Source of the DNA: JBHHZJ01 sp046758005
Lineage (GTDB): Bacteria > Pseudomonadota > Alphaproteobacteria > Kiloniellales > J153
DNA: 28,603 nt
Direction of reading: 5' to 3'
Assembly: GCA_046758005.1 (NCBI GenBank)
Contig: JBHHZJ010000043.1
Span: 1-28,603, forward strand
Shown here: piece by piece, positions 8,673 through 16,012 of the stretch
Numbering within the stretch: the stretch's first letter is position 1
How the letters are laid out: each line of letters starts with the position of its first letter
Translations under genes and position numbers: made by a program
The notes under the pieces: model-generated
Told to the model about the DNA's origin: nothing
What the model saw: the letters and a program-made list of their open reading frames with translations, nothing else
Databases searched by the model: none

Positions 8673-9108
8673 GCCGTGCCCCTCCGTGTCTCAGCGCGTC
8701 CGACGTTGTTGCAAGACGCCTTCAGAAAAACAATCCCCGTGATAAGCGCAATGACGCGACCAGTCCTTACGCCCGGCGCCCCAACCTACGCGGCCCCCCT
8801 TCGCGGCGCCGGCCGACCCCGGACGGGCAAAATCACCGAAGAGATCGCGAAAACTGGCGATTCACCCGGATATTGACGTTAATCAATAAATGTTAACTAA
8901 GTTTTTCCGCTCGGTTGGATTGACAATACTTGGGTCTATGCTCAAACTCCAGAGCGGAGATGGTGGCGCATCGCCGGGTAACACGTCGCCCGCCACCCCA
9001 CGGGCGGTCGGCCGGATGAATGATACCCCTCCGGCGATTCGTGATAAGATAATCCGTGCGCGTTGAACCATGAATGGTGTTGATCGACCACGCCAGGAAG
9101 GCAAGGCA
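8673..9108. promoter_or_regulatory. Shared divergent promoter region between the algD operon and the Tat-peptide/PqqD/HprK module
   Basis: No gene was found in these 436 bases between two divergent operons. An AT-rich core (about 8870-8935) contains a perfect TTGACA hexamer on the plus strand at 8920-8925, but I could not pair it with a convincing -10 box. The 3' end carries a strong ribosome-binding site, AGGAAGG at 9095-9101, for the small protein starting at 9109. The arrangement makes joint regulation of the two operons possible. Confidence 0.5.
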
Positions 9109-9402
9109 ATGTCTCGACACGACGCCCCCGAAACACCTGCCGCCGGCCCGGCGCAACCGGGCGGTACGTCGAACTCAGCCGAAGTCAAGCGTTTGGCCGC
9201 CCGGCGCCGGTTTCTTCTCGGCGGCGCCACGGCCCTGCCGGTCATCGTCACGCTCGGGCAAAAGCAGGCTCTGGCGGCCAGCGCGCAGGTTTGCGCGTCG
9301 GCGAACTTCGGGTTCGGCGCCGGCTTCACGGCGGAGGACCTCAATCAGGGTCAGCAAGGGCAGCTGGCGGCTTCGGTCTTTTGCCGACCGGAAAATCTGT
9401 AG
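9109..9402 (+). CDS. Small secreted protein with twin-arginine-like signal; candidate substrate of the PqqD/HprK module
   Basis: 97 residues. ATG 9109 follows AGGAAGG by 7 bases, which favours it over the in-frame ATG at 9070. A polar N-region ends in ARRRFLL (31-37), close to the RRxFL twin-arginine consensus. A hydrophobic stretch and a signal-peptidase-like ALA (54-56) follow. The predicted mature part is about 41 residues, with Cys62 and Cys92 and a Gly/Gln-rich middle. No known family was recognised. It is the first gene of a set with a PqqD-like RRE protein, an HprK-like kinase and a nucleotidyltransferase, so it could be their substrate or exported product (inference). The next gene begins in the same frame after a single TAG. 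Confidence 0.7.
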   Translation: MSRHDAPETPAAGPAQPGGTSNSAEVKRLAARRRFLLGGATALPVIVTLGQKQALAASAQVCASANFGFGAGFTAEDLNQGQQGQLAASVFCRPENL

Positions 9403-9414
9403 CCGTACGACCCG

Positions 9415-9738
9415 GTGAAGGGCGATATAGACCCGGAAAGAAATCGGCCCAATAAAGGGCTCTGGAAAGCTCGCTCCGACGGAGGCTTGTCCTACCGGTG
9501 CTGGGATGGGGAGTATGTGGTGTTCAACCCGGCCTCGGGGAACACTCACCTGCTGGATATCGCCAGCGGGGAAGTCCTCATGGTCCTTCTCTCCGAACCG
9601 GCCGGCAACGACCGAATCGCCGAGCGGCTTGCCGATTTCCTGGAAGTCGGCAACGATGAAAGCCTGAAGACCGCGGTGCGCGAAATTCTGGACGAGCTCG
9701 AGGAACTGGGGCTGATCGAGTTCACGGCCAAATGCTGA
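9415..9738 (+). CDS. PqqD-like protein (HPr-rel-A system type)
   Basis: 107 residues from a GTG at 9415. The PqqD-like core runs from about residue 24: a WDGEYVVFN strand, SGNTHLLD, SGEVLMVLL and a C-terminal helix ELEELGLIEF. This is the winged-helix RRE fold that binds leader peptides in many RiPP systems. I recall the family as 'PqqD family protein, HPr-rel-A system' (TIGR04353). There is no clear Shine-Dalgarno sequence at 9415, and no better start lies before the core, so translation may depend on re-initiation after the TAG 12 bases upstream. Its 3' end overlaps the kinase gene by 7 bases. It probably acts as a peptide-recognition subunit in the cytoplasm (inference). Confidence 0.8.
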   Translation: MKGDIDPERNRPNKGLWKARSDGGLSYRCWDGEYVVFNPASGNTHLLDIASGEVLMVLLSEPAGNDRIAERLADFLEVGNDESLKTAVREILDELEELGLIEFTAKC

Positions 9739-10661
9739 TCAGGGACATCCCCCGAACGGAACTGGCGCGGCTTCTGCGCGGCGGCGTGCATCTCGATACC
9801 GGCGCCTTCACCACGCACCTGCGCTGGGATGTTCCGGACCTTGCCGGCGCGTTCGCGGAGACATATGCCGACTATCCGGTGGAGACCGACCCGGTCGTCG
9901 ACGACTTTCGCGTCGCGATCGCGCGCGCCTTCGGCGGGTTACACTTGCTGGCCCGCAAGGCTCAGGCGTTCATCAACGGGCGGCCCGCCTTCCCTCCGTT
10001 TCCCGCGGGCTTCGCCTTCCCCATGCTGGAGGCCACCCTCAACTGGTGCATCGCCCGGCACGTGTTCCGGTACGTCACGTTTCATGCCGGGGCGGTGGAA
10101 CGCGGCGGCCGGGCGGTGATCCTGATCGGCCCCTCCGGGTCCGGCAAGAGCACGCTTTGCGCCGCCTTGGCCCACCGGGGCTGGCGTCTGCTGTCCGACG
10201 AGCTCGTCCTGCTGCGCCCCGAGGGCCCGGAAATCGTCGCCAACCCTCGGCCCATTTCGTTGAAGAACGAGGCGATCCGGCTGATCTCCGCCCTTGCCCC
10301 GCAGGCCCGTTTCGGCGCGGCCTACGAAGGGACGATCAAGGGCACGATCCGCTTCCTCCGGGCGCCGGACGAGGCCCTCGCCAAGGCCAAGGTGGGCGCG
10401 GCCCCCGCGCTCGTGATCTCCCCGTCGTTTCGGCCGGACGGACCGGACGAGCTCAAGGAGATGACGAAGGCCAAGGGCTTCATGTGGCTGGTCGAGAACT
10501 CGGTGAATTACTACACCGCGTTGAAGTCCGGGTTCGACGCCCTGTCCGGGCTCACCGACCGCTGCGGGTTCTACGAACTCTCCTATCACGACCTCGATTC
10601 GGCGGTCGCCGCGATCGACCGGTTGCACGACGCCCTGCCGGGCGGACAAGAGGCCGCCTGA
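9732..10661 (+). CDS. HprK-related kinase A (P-loop protein kinase-like)
   Basis: 309 residues. The C-terminal half resembles HPr kinase: FHAGAVERGGRAVILIGPSG leads into a Walker A loop GPSGSGKST (133-141), then LLSDELVLL (154-160 and on) and ANPRPISLKNEAIRLI. The N-terminal half is specific to the HprK-related-A group (recalled as TIGR04352). There is no HPr-type PTS gene nearby, so the normal HprK job is unlikely. HprK-like enzymes phosphorylate the C-terminal Ser of lasso peptides such as paeninodin, which gives a precedent for peptide phosphorylation. The ATG overlaps the PqqD stop (ATGCTGA), pointing to coupled synthesis. The substrate here is unknown, and the adjacent small Cys-containing protein is the first candidate. 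Confidence 0.85.
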   Translation: MLIRDIPRTELARLLRGGVHLDTGAFTTHLRWDVPDLAGAFAETYADYPVETDPVVDDFRVAIARAFGGLHLLARKAQAFINGRPAFPPFPAGFAFPMLEATLNWCIARHVFRYVTFHAGAVERGGRAVILIGPSGSGKSTLCAALAHRGWRLLSDELVLLRPEGPEIVANPRPISLKNEAIRLISALAPQARFGAAYEGTIKGTIRFLRAPDEALAKAKVGAAPALVISPSFRPDGPDELKEMTKAKGFMWLVENSVNYYTALKSGFDALSGLTDRCGFYELSYHDLDSAVAAIDRLHDALPGGQEAA

Positions 10662-10663
10662 GC

Positions 10664-11764
10664 GTGGCCGGCCGCGACGATCGCCTGCTGCGCGCGCTGC
10701 GCGAGCCGGCCTCGGTCCAGGACCTCGATGCGGCGGGATGGAACGACCTGATTTGGGGCGCGCGCCGGCACGGCGTCCTGGCCCGGCTCGCGATCGCTGT
10801 GGAGGAAGCCGGCGTGAGCGAGCGGGTCCCGGAAAAGGCGCGCGAGCTGTTCGCCGACGCGCGCGCCGCGGCCGAATTCAACCAGACTCGCACGCGCTTC
10901 GAGGTCGACCGGGTCGTGCGCGCGTTCGACGGCACGGACGTGCCGGTGATCCTGCTCAAGGGCGGCGCTTACCTGATGGCGGCGTTGCCGCCGTCGCGGG
11001 GCCGCGTCTGCGGGGACCTGGACATCCTGGTCCCGCGCGAGCGCCTGGCCGTCGTGGAGCAGGCCCTCGAGGCGCAGGGCTGGGAGTCCACCATCACCGA
11101 CCCCTACGACGCACGCTACTACCGGGCCTGGAGCCACCAGATCCCTCCCATGCGCCACCGCGACCGGGGAACGGAGCTCGACGTCCACCACACGATCGCG
11201 CCGCCGACCAGCCGCGCCGCGCCGGACGCCGGTTTGCTGCTCGGCGACGCCCGGCCGCTGGCGGACGGCCGCGTGATGGTGTTGGCGCCGGCGGACATGG
11301 TGCTGCACAGCGCGGTGCATCTGTTCAACGAGGACTTGGCGGTGGGCCTGCGCGACCTGCTCGACATGCACGACCTGCTCGGCCACTTCGCCGAGGCCGA
11401 AGGTTTTTGGCCGGAGCTGCTGGCCCGTGCCCGGCGGCATGGCCTGGAGCGCCCGCTGTACTACTGCCTGCGTTACACCGAGCGCTTTTACGGAACGCGC
11501 GTGCCGGCGCCGATCAAATCCGAGGCCGAAGCCTTCGCCCCCAACCGGCTGGTGCGCGCCGCGATGGATCGGCTCGTGCCGCTCGCCATGCTGCCCGAAG
11601 CCCCGGACCGGCGCGGGCGCGCCGCCGGGCTCGCGCGCTGGCTCCTGTACGTGCGGTCGCATTGGCTGCGCATGCCGCCGGGGCTGCTCGCCCGCCACCT
11701 GGTCGTCAAGGCCGTGCGCCGGGCGGCGCATCCCGGGCGGAGCGCGCCCGCGCTGCAGCCCTGA
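10664..11764 (+). CDS. Nucleotidyltransferase family protein (NTP_transf_5 / PF14907 type)
   Basis: 366 residues from a GTG at 10664, two bases after the kinase stop. The frame is open upstream inside the kinase gene, but that part is shadow sequence. The nucleotidyltransferase core shows LLKGGAYL (97-104) and GRVCGDLDILVPRE (113-126), with the metal-binding pair Asp118/Asp120. HHTIAPP and a long helical C-terminal part ending in arginine-rich sequence follow. PF14907-type genes accompany HprK-like kinases in several phosphorylated lasso-peptide clusters and in HPr-rel-A gene sets. The likely reaction is nucleotidyl or phosphoryl transfer to a small molecule or peptide (inference). The last 59 bases overlap the convergent VanZ-like gene. 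Confidence 0.82.
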   Translation: MAGRDDRLLRALREPASVQDLDAAGWNDLIWGARRHGVLARLAIAVEEAGVSERVPEKARELFADARAAAEFNQTRTRFEVDRVVRAFDGTDVPVILLKGGAYLMAALPPSRGRVCGDLDILVPRERLAVVEQALEAQGWESTITDPYDARYYRAWSHQIPPMRHRDRGTELDVHHTIAPPTSRAAPDAGLLLGDARPLADGRVMVLAPADMVLHSAVHLFNEDLAVGLRDLLDMHDLLGHFAEAEGFWPELLARARRHGLERPLYYCLRYTERFYGTRVPAPIKSEAEAFAPNRLVRAAMDRLVPLAMLPEAPDRRGRAAGLARWLLYVRSHWLRMPPGLLARHLVVKAVRRAAHPGRSAPALQP

Positions 11765-12911
11765 TCCGGCGAAGCAGCGCGATCGCGCCGCCGACCAGCA
11801 CGATGGCGCTCAAATCGACCGCCAGATCGGAAAGCCGTGCGCTTCGGGTAACCACGAACAGCTGCAGGCTCTCCGTGGCCAGGGCAAAAACCGCGAGGTA
11901 CATCAACCTGACGCCACCCGGAACCGCTGGGTAGGCCATGAAGGCCGCCAGGCTCAGCAACGCGAAGACGGCGAAGTGGCCGAGTTCCTTGAAACCGAGC
12001 CGGCTCGAGTCCGCCTCGACAAGGGTGGAGCGCGCCGGCGCGCCGGGCGACGCCGCGGCCGCGGAGGGCGCGGCACGCGCGGAACCCGCGAGATCTCGAT
12101 CCGCGACCCTGGTCCCTTCGCCCTCCGGGGACAGCCAGGAGCGTAGGAGCGCTTCGGCCGGCGCGCTGGTGCGCTGGAACGCCGGCTGGGGCAACAAGGT
12201 CCCGGCCAGCGCCACGAACGACAAGCCCAGCACCAGCGCCTTGGCTGCCGTCATGCCGCCGCGGCGCAAGAACGCCCGGCCGAGCCAGAGTCCCGCCAGC
12301 ATCCACGCGGCGATGAGCGCATACCGCAGCACGGTAAAGGCGGGCCTTTCCTTGAGTCCGGAGACGCGCACGGCACGGGTCGACATGACGCCCGAGAGCG
12401 CACCGTTGTAGACCACGAGAAACACCGCCTTGAGGTCCGCGCTCGTCGGAATGACCGCATCGAACCCCAGCCAGTCCGAATTTCCCGACAGCGTCGCCAC
12501 GTCGTTGGGCCAGTACCAGAGGTACCGCCCTGCGACGTCGTAACTGGCCACTTGGGCCCGGCCTTTCTGCCAGCCCTCCGGGCCCGGCCGCATGCCTTGC
12601 GTCTTGAGCTGCACCGCGGCCCGCAAGGCATCCACGTCGCCGGGAACCGGCAGGCGCAGGGCCAGCGCCGGGACGCCGCGCGGGTCAGCCGCCAACCGGA
12701 CGACCGCGAACCCGTCTTCCGTGGCGAATTCGACGCCGAAGGCGGTCCGGCTCCATTCCGGCCCGGTCAGCGAGCGGCCCGCGAGCAGATCCGGCACGAC
12801 AGTGGCGTAACGCCAACCGGGCACGAGCGTCAGGTAGCTCAGCGCGCACAGGATGGCCGCCGCCGTGCAAACGGCGAGCCTGCCGAAAGCCGCACTTTCC
12901 ATTCTCGCCAT
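11706..12911 (-). CDS. VanZ-like membrane protein with large extracytoplasmic domain
   Basis: 401 residues. ATG 12911 is preceded by GGAA at good spacing; a longer frame reaches 12992 without such a signal. One N-terminal membrane segment (about 10-30) is followed by about 160 residues outside the membrane, rich in beta-strand-like sequence (QVASYDVAGRYLWYWPND, SDWLGFDAVIP, LKAVFLVVYNG). The C-terminal half has about five membrane segments with the VanZ-like pattern ELGHFAVFALL, TESLQLFVVTRSARLSDLAVD. An Ala/Ser/Pro-rich linker splits the membrane part. VanZ-family proteins are membrane proteins linked to teicoplanin resistance in enterococci, with unknown function elsewhere. It lies between the HprK module and the EPS export genes, which suggests an envelope role. 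Confidence 0.8.
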   Translation of the reverse strand: MARMESAAFGRLAVCTAAAILCALSYLTLVPGWRYATVVPDLLAGRSLTGPEWSRTAFGVEFATEDGFAVVRLAADPRGVPALALRLPVPGDVDALRAAVQLKTQGMRPGPEGWQKGRAQVASYDVAGRYLWYWPNDVATLSGNSDWLGFDAVIPTSADLKAVFLVVYNGALSGVMSTRAVRVSGLKERPAFTVLRYALIAAWMLAGLWLGRAFLRRGGMTAAKALVLGLSFVALAGTLLPQPAFQRTSAPAEALLRSWLSPEGEGTRVADRDLAGSARAAPSAAAASPGAPARSTLVEADSSRLGFKELGHFAVFALLSLAAFMAYPAVPGGVRLMYLAVFALATESLQLFVVTRSARLSDLAVDLSAIVLVGGAIALLRRIRAAARARSARDAPPGARP

Positions 12912-13453
12912 ATCGTTTCCATCGCACAGGACGCCCGCGCGCGGGCGTATATCCGGGTGGCGAAGCGAATGTTCGGGGTCCGGGCCTGCCAACCGATCTC
13001 ACGACATTTTAGTAAAAATTTATCTATTTATATAACGTTTTGCCAAGAATACATGATAGTCGCAGGCCCATTTCTCATATACATTTGCGCGGATTTATGA
13101 TAGAAAAGTTTCGATTTAGCCGGGACCGGGCCGGACGGGTACGTGCAGGGCGTCCTTCCGCTGGATCCTGCATGGGTCCGGGACAAGCATCGCACGCGGC
13201 GCCGGACCAGATCAAGAATTCGGAGTCCGTGTATACATGCGTGGAACTTGGGCTGCGCCAGCGATGTCCTTGGACACCTTTTCGGTTCGCGGCGGCGGCT
13301 CTAGATTGGGCAAGCAGCCGTCGGGGGAATGCTCTTGCAAGTGGTGCCGCTTGGGGTGCATGATTCGGCCCAGAAATCAGACAATTCCTGTCCTGCTCGA
13401 AGGCGACAAGGGACGGTATCGATGTCAGCCGCACGCGTTCCGGAGGCCACGCA
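12912..13453. promoter_or_regulatory. 542-base divergent regulatory region upstream of the EPS export genes
   Basis: No credible gene was found. Bases 13005-13110 are strongly AT-rich (runs such as ATTTATCTATTTATATAACG), unlike the flanks, and probably hold promoter or MucR-type binding sites. From 13110 to 13453 the sequence is GC-rich again, so a transcript starting in the island would have a leader of about 350 bases. A strong GGAGG at 13440-13444 serves the lipoprotein start. Short open frames here have no recognisable content. Confidence 0.5.
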
Positions 13454-14086
13454 ATGGCACCCAGCCTGATTTCACCTGCAAGTGTTGCACGCTTGACGGC
13501 GATGGTCGCGATCTTGGCCCTCGGCGCTTGCGCCGGGGTCGAAGACTTGCCCACGGCGTCGGCACGCCCGGACGCGGTCGAACCCCTGTACCGGATCGGA
13601 CCCAACGACACGCTGGACGTTTTCGTCTGGCGGAACCCGGATCTGTCGACCTCCGTGCCGGTCCGGCCCGATGGGCGGATTTCGATGCCCTTGATCGAGG
13701 ACATGATGGCCGCCGGCAAGACGCCGACCGAACTGTCGAGAGAGATCGAAGAAAATCTCGCGCAATTCATTCAGGATCCTCTGGTGACCGTGATCGTCAC
13801 CGGGTTTATCGGGAATTACACAGAGCAGGTGCGCGTGGTGGGCGAAGCGACCAATCCGCGCGCGATACCGTACCGGGCCAACATGACCTTGCTCGACGTG
13901 ATGATCGAGGTCGGCGGCTTGACCGAATTTGCGGCCGGGAACCGGGCGACGCTGGTGCGCAGCGTGGCGGGGGAGCAAAAGCAGTATCGCGTGCGCCTGG
14001 GCGATCTGATCAAGGATGGCGACATTACGGCAAACGCGGATTTATTGCCCGGCGACGTGATCATCATACCGGAAAGTTTCTTCTAG
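13454..14086 (+). CDS. Outer-membrane polysaccharide export lipoprotein, PEP-CTERM-locus type (Wza-like)
   Basis: 210 residues. ATG 13454 follows GGAGG by 9 bases. The signal peptide ends in a lipobox LALGAC with Cys26, so it is predicted to be lipidated. The Poly_export domain (about 43-118) has YRIGPNDTLDVFVWRNPDLS and RPDGRISMPLIEDMMAAG. A single SLBB-like region (about 125-205) has VVGEATNPRAIPYRANMTLLDVMIEVGG and LLPGDVIIIPESFF. It is much shorter than E. coli Wza (about 380) and lacks the C-terminal helix, in line with the small PEP-CTERM-locus subfamily (recalled as TIGR03027). It would form the periplasmic/outer-membrane part of the EPS exporter with the two genes downstream. Confidence 0.9.
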   Translation: MAPSLISPASVARLTAMVAILALGACAGVEDLPTASARPDAVEPLYRIGPNDTLDVFVWRNPDLSTSVPVRPDGRISMPLIEDMMAAGKTPTELSREIEENLAQFIQDPLVTVIVTGFIGNYTEQVRVVGEATNPRAIPYRANMTLLDVMIEVGGLTEFAAGNRATLVRSVAGEQKQYRVRLGDLIKDGDITANADLLPGDVIIIPESFF

Positions 14087-14208
14087 CTGGGCAGGGACCC
14101 GGAGGTGACTGGGAAAGGCGATCGAAAGGCGTGTTCGGGGAAGCGGATTATTTGGCGGGACATTCGGATATGACGGGTATGGGATGCGCGCCGACCGGGT
14201 CCGAGAAT

Positions 14209-14277
14209 GGGGCCGGTGCCGTTGTCCCGGACAGGAAGACAGAGCCGACAGGGACGCAGTAGGCCCCCTTTTATTTT
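14209..14277 (+). terminator. Possible attenuator or terminator between export lipoprotein and chain-length genes
   Basis: GGGGCC (14209-14214) can pair with GGCCCC (14262-14267), and inside it GTCCC (14224-14228) with GGGAC (14251-14255). The outer stem is followed at once by TTTTATTTTT. The loop is long and a competing TGTCC/GGACA hairpin is present, so the structure is uncertain. It sits in an otherwise empty 219-base gap within the export operon. Confidence 0.35.
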
Positions 14278-14305
14278 TCGGGCAATAATCGTCAGGTAGA
14301 CTTGG

Positions 14306-15937
14306 ATGGCGGACCTTATTGAACAGATCTTGACGATCGCCTGCTCGGCCTGGCGGCGGCGGGCGTATGCGCTGCTCGTTGCGTGGCTCGTGTGTCTGAC
14401 GGGCTGGGCCATCGTCGCCCTGCTACCCGACATCTACAGGTCGTCGGCCGTCGTCTACGTCGACACGGCCAATATCCTGCAGCCGCTTCTCAAGGGCCTG
14501 GCGGTCGAGAAGAACATCGAAGCCGAGGTCGAACTCATGCAGCGAACCCTGGTCAGTCGGCCGAATCTGGAGAAGGTCGTGCGCGTGACCGACCTGGATC
14601 TCGCGGCCAGGACCCCGACGGACTTGCAGCGGATGATCGAGAATCTGAGCAGAACTATGCAAGTTCGCCGCCAGGGCCCGAACCTGTTCACCATAAATTA
14701 CGAAGACAAGGATCCGCGGCTGGCCAGAGACGTCGTACAGGCCGTACTGACGATATTCGTCGAGAACAACCTGGGCCAGAGCCGTCAAGACATGGACACG
14801 GCGCGCCGGTTCATCGAGGAACAGGTCCAAATCTACGAGACGCAGTTGGAGGAGGCGGAACGGCGACTGGCGCGGTTCAAGCAGGCGAACCTGGGCCTGC
14901 TGTCGGTTCCTGGAGGCGGCGGCTACCAGCGGCAGTACGACGCGGCGCTCAACGGGCTCGCCCAGGCCGAGTCGGCACTGCGCGACGCGCGCTTGCGCAG
15001 GCAGACCTTGCTTCGCGAACTGCAGGCGATCCCTCAGTTCTTCCCCTCTGCGTCCGAGTTCGCCGGCGGGCCGCCATCGGACACGGACATTCAGATTCTC
15101 GAGTTGCAAAAGACACTCGACGATCTGCTTTCGCGGTACACCGAAAAGCACCCGGACGTCGTGGTGACCCGCCGCAAGCTCGAGGGTCTGCTGGAATTGC
15201 AGCAACAGGAACTGGATGCGGCCGCGGAACGAGCCAGCGTCCTTGCGAACGAGTCGGACGGGTCGACCGAATTCGGGGCCTCCAATCCGGTTTACGAGCA
15301 GATCAAGATTCAGCTCGTGCAGGAGGAAGCAAACATTGCGTTCCTGACCGACCGGGTGGCCGAGGCGCGCGCCAATCTCGAGAAAATCAAGAGCGTGGCG
15401 ACGAAGGTCCCGCAGGTCGAGGCGGAGCTCAAGAAACTGAATCGCGACTACGACGTGCTGAAGGCCAAATACAACGATCTCTTGGCCCGCCGCGAAACCG
15501 AAAAGATCTCGCGGGCCAGGGAACTGCAGGCGGACGACGTTCAGTTCCGGGTCCTCGAGCCCCCCACGGTGCCCGCGATCCCCAGCGGCCCCGAGCGCCT
15601 GCTGTTTCTCGCGATGGTGCTCATCACCGGGATCGGGTCCGGTATCGGCCTGACCGTCGTGCTCGCCTATTCCAGCGACACGTTCTCCAACGCGACGCAG
15701 CTCAAGGCGGCCTTTGCGTTGCCGACCCTTGGAGGAGTTTCGACCTCCGACATCGCCCGGTACAGCACGTGGGCGCGGGTCGGCTCGGCGACCTTCTGGA
15801 CCGTGCTGTTCGCCCTGCTCGCGGTGTTTGCCGGGCTCGTGTTCGTCGAAATGCGGATCGGGCTCAGCGAAGTGATGTCCGGCGACGAAATTTCCAAGTT
15901 CTCCGCCGGATGGCTTCGCCGGCTACCGATCTTTTGA
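14306..15937 (+). CDS. Polysaccharide chain-length determinant, PEP-CTERM-locus type (GumC/Wzc N-terminal-like)
   Basis: 543 residues. A Wzz-type N-terminus has a membrane segment at about 20-42, then YRSSAVVYVDTANILQPLLK, typical of the XrtA-associated subfamily (recalled as TIGR03007). A long periplasmic coiled-coil part (about 170-420) follows, including LEEAERRLARFKQANLG. Two C-terminal membrane segments lie at about 429-455 and 492-520, and the protein ends without a kinase domain. It would set EPS chain length and bridge to the export lipoprotein, with kinase function supplied by the next gene. Ribosome-binding signal is weak (AGG near 14293), and 219 bases separate it from the lipoprotein gene. 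Confidence 0.9.
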   Translation: MADLIEQILTIACSAWRRRAYALLVAWLVCLTGWAIVALLPDIYRSSAVVYVDTANILQPLLKGLAVEKNIEAEVELMQRTLVSRPNLEKVVRVTDLDLAARTPTDLQRMIENLSRTMQVRRQGPNLFTINYEDKDPRLARDVVQAVLTIFVENNLGQSRQDMDTARRFIEEQVQIYETQLEEAERRLARFKQANLGLLSVPGGGGYQRQYDAALNGLAQAESALRDARLRRQTLLRELQAIPQFFPSASEFAGGPPSDTDIQILELQKTLDDLLSRYTEKHPDVVVTRRKLEGLLELQQQELDAAAERASVLANESDGSTEFGASNPVYEQIKIQLVQEEANIAFLTDRVAEARANLEKIKSVATKVPQVEAELKKLNRDYDVLKAKYNDLLARRETEKISRARELQADDVQFRVLEPPTVPAIPSGPERLLFLAMVLITGIGSGIGLTVVLAYSSDTFSNATQLKAAFALPTLGGVSTSDIARYSTWARVGSATFWTVLFALLAVFAGLVFVEMRIGLSEVMSGDEISKFSAGWLRRLPIF

Positions 15938-16012
15938 CGCCACGTCGACATTTGGGCATCGAGGGAAACAAAGCGACTTTGACGATAGAGACAAGAGAGA
16001 CCACGAACCGGC

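Noticed and set aside
4128..11764. Lasso-peptide cluster (AsnB cyclase, PqqD-like B1, HprK-like kinase, nucleotidyltransferase)
   Set aside because: No transglutaminase-like B2 protease or lasso-type precursor with leader and core is seen. The AsnB has Cys2 and XrtA-type sequence and sits in an EPS operon on the other strand.
11706..12911. VanZ-like protein as a hidden exosortase
   Set aside because: No Cys, Arg and His catalytic triad of exosortases was found in the membrane part; the pattern fits VanZ.
13040..13363. Possible small gene in the region upstream of the export lipoprotein
   Set aside because: No ribosome-binding site and no recognisable or biased sequence; it spans an AT-rich to GC-rich change typical of non-coding DNA.
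13237..14262. 341-codon plus frame across the export lipoprotein
   Set aside because: The sequence is Arg/Gly-rich noise; the lipoprotein in the other frame has full family motifs.
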